Assembly: GCA_030643695.1 (NCBI GenBank)
Contig: DAOWKM010000018.1
Coordinates: 1 to 6,655, forward strand
Direction of reading: 5' to 3'
Source: Dehalococcoidia bacterium
GTDB lineage: Bacteria; Chloroflexota; Dehalococcoidia; Dehalococcoidales; DAOWKM01
Length of the DNA stretch: 6,655 nucleotides
Below the pieces are notes generated by a model that saw only the letters and a program-made list of their open reading frames with translations, searched no databases and was not told the origin of the DNA. Each line of letters begins with the position of its first letter. Positions within the stretch are counted from its first letter, which is position 1. Both the position numbers and the translations under genes were made by a program. This document shows positions 5,803 through 6,655 of this stretch, in pieces.

Positions 5803-6655
5803 TTATATTTGTTTAGTCCTCTGCTCTTGTATCAGTCTTTCGCCATACTCAAGCAGAACTTTGGCTCGCTCAGGGGATACCTTCTTTGATTCCAGGTAGG
5901 CTTTTAGGGCGTCAATAGGGGTTATCTCTTCGGCTGTCTGCTTCCCCAACCTGAGTCTTATTTCTCGCTTAATATCCTTGGCAATGGTAAAGTAGTGGGC
6001 TTCTTTTAGGGCGTTTCTGATGTCGTTGTCTCTGAGTTGACCTTCACACTGGGCGGGCAGGCTAATGCTCAGCCGCACTATGGCATCTCTAACCCTGTCC
6101 TCTTGCTCAGCGATAACTCTGACCACGGTTGATGTTGGGTCGGTGTCCTCAGACTCAATGCCAGCGTTGATAGTGAGAAAAGGGCGTCCTGTCACCGGGT
6201 GGAAGTCAACGGAGACCTGCCTTTTACCTGTTTCCTTATCCGGTTCAATCTCTACCAGATAGAACCCCTTGCTATCTTCTTCCTCGCTGAAATCTATACG
6301 CTCCAGGCTGCCGGAGTAAACTACCGGGGGGTTGGTGGACAGAACCTGGTGCTTATGAATATGGCCTAAGGCTATGTAGTCAAAGGCAGGATTAGCCACA
6401 TTACTTAGTAACAATACATGCTCTTGCCCGATAGTCATTAACCTCTCCGAGCTTAACTGTGCCCCGGCTACCCAGACGTGGGCAGCCAATATGGAGGGCA
6501 GTCTGGGGTCAAGTTCAGCAGCTTTGACAGCGATAATATCAGTTAGAATTTGCTGTAATCGTTGATTAATCTGTTCAAAGCTAAGATTTTTAGTTTCCTC
6601 TTTGCTTAGTAGGGCACTGCGTCTTAGCCAGGGCAGGGAGGCTATTTGAATAATG
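5803..6655 (-). CDS. sbcD: SbcD/Mre11-type DNA repair nuclease subunit, N-terminus outside window
   Basis: The frame runs without a stop from the right edge (first whole codon 6654-6652) to TAA at 5805-5803, giving 283 visible residues; the TTG at 6489 is internal. SbcD pairs with the SbcC ATPase as an Mn-dependent nuclease that opens hairpins and cleans DNA ends. Counting from the first visible residue, there is IIQIASLPWLRRS (1-13), which matches the family, then a metal-binding histidine in AAHVWVAGA (57-65), ALGHIHKHQ (95-103) with two metal-binding histidines, and VVYSGSLERIDFSEEE (111-126). The rest is the capping domain and a helical C-terminus. Roughly the first 120-130 residues, with the D-x-H, GD and GNHD motifs, lie beyond the window, assuming the usual length of about 400. 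An sbcC gene may lie outside the window but cannot be seen. It converges on the phosphoribosyltransferase gene with 2 nt between stops. Confidence 0.9.
   Translation of the reverse strand, partial: IIQIASLPWLRRSALLSKEETKNLSFEQINQRLQQILTDIIAVKAAELDPRLPSILAAHVWVAGAQLSSERLMTIGQEHVLLLSNVANPAFDYIALGHIHKHQVLSTNPPVVYSGSLERIDFSEEEDSKGFYLVEIEPDKETGKRQVSVDFHPVTGRPFLTINAGIESEDTDPTSTVVRVIAEQEDRVRDAIVRLSISLPAQCEGQLRDNDIRNALKEAHYFTIAKDIKREIRLRLGKQTAEEITPIDALKAYLESKKVSPERAKVLLEYGERLIQEQRTKQI

Overview
The window is a piece of a bacterial chromosome with about half G+C and densely packed genes of metabolic and housekeeping type. It holds six recognisable protein genes and one possible micro-ORF. Two genes run off the window edges. 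I see no rRNA, intact tRNA, CRISPR array or transposase. The gene families fit an uncultured or anaerobic bacterium that breaks down acyl-CoAs, and a Chloroflexota/Dehalococcoidia-like source is plausible. That placement is an impression from gene content and protein style, not something the sequence proves.

Layout. (1) Positions 2-508, plus strand: the C-terminal end of an electron-transfer-flavoprotein:quinone oxidoreductase (ETF-QO/FixC-FixX type), cut by the left edge and unusually rich in cysteine. (2) Positions 509-1683: a lone minus-strand gene of the DUF429 family (predicted RNase H-like fold). It is bracketed by two copies of a 28-nt imperfect direct repeat, at 610-637 and 1638-1665. 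The right copy carries the -35 element and spacer of the promoter of the next gene. (3) Positions 1684-3923, plus strand: hypoxanthine phosphoribosyltransferase (hpt) and adenine deaminase (ade), overlapping by one base. Together they convert adenine to hypoxanthine and then to IMP. (4) Positions 3924-4970: a 153-nt leader holding a 12-codon micro-ORF and an AT-rich palindrome, then a 3-hydroxyacyl-CoA dehydrogenase. (5) Positions 5099-5800: a predicted phosphoribosyltransferase of the COG1926 type. (6) Positions 5803-6655, minus strand: the C-terminal two thirds of a SbcD/Mre11-type nuclease, convergent with the phosphoribosyltransferase and only 2 nt away.

How the genes work together. The hpt-ade pair is the clearest functional unit, a two-step purine salvage operon. 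The ETF-QO and the 3-hydroxyacyl-CoA dehydrogenase both belong to beta-oxidation-type acyl-CoA metabolism, but about 3.5 kb and other genes lie between them, so co-regulation is not shown. The DUF429 gene, opposite in strand to its neighbours and flanked by repeats, looks like a later insertion between the ETF-QO gene and hpt. I found no clearly new multi-gene system. The points most worth checking are the repeat-bracketed DUF429 block, the apparently near-leaderless hpt promoter, the nine-cysteine ETF-QO tail, and the micro-ORF ahead of the dehydrogenase.
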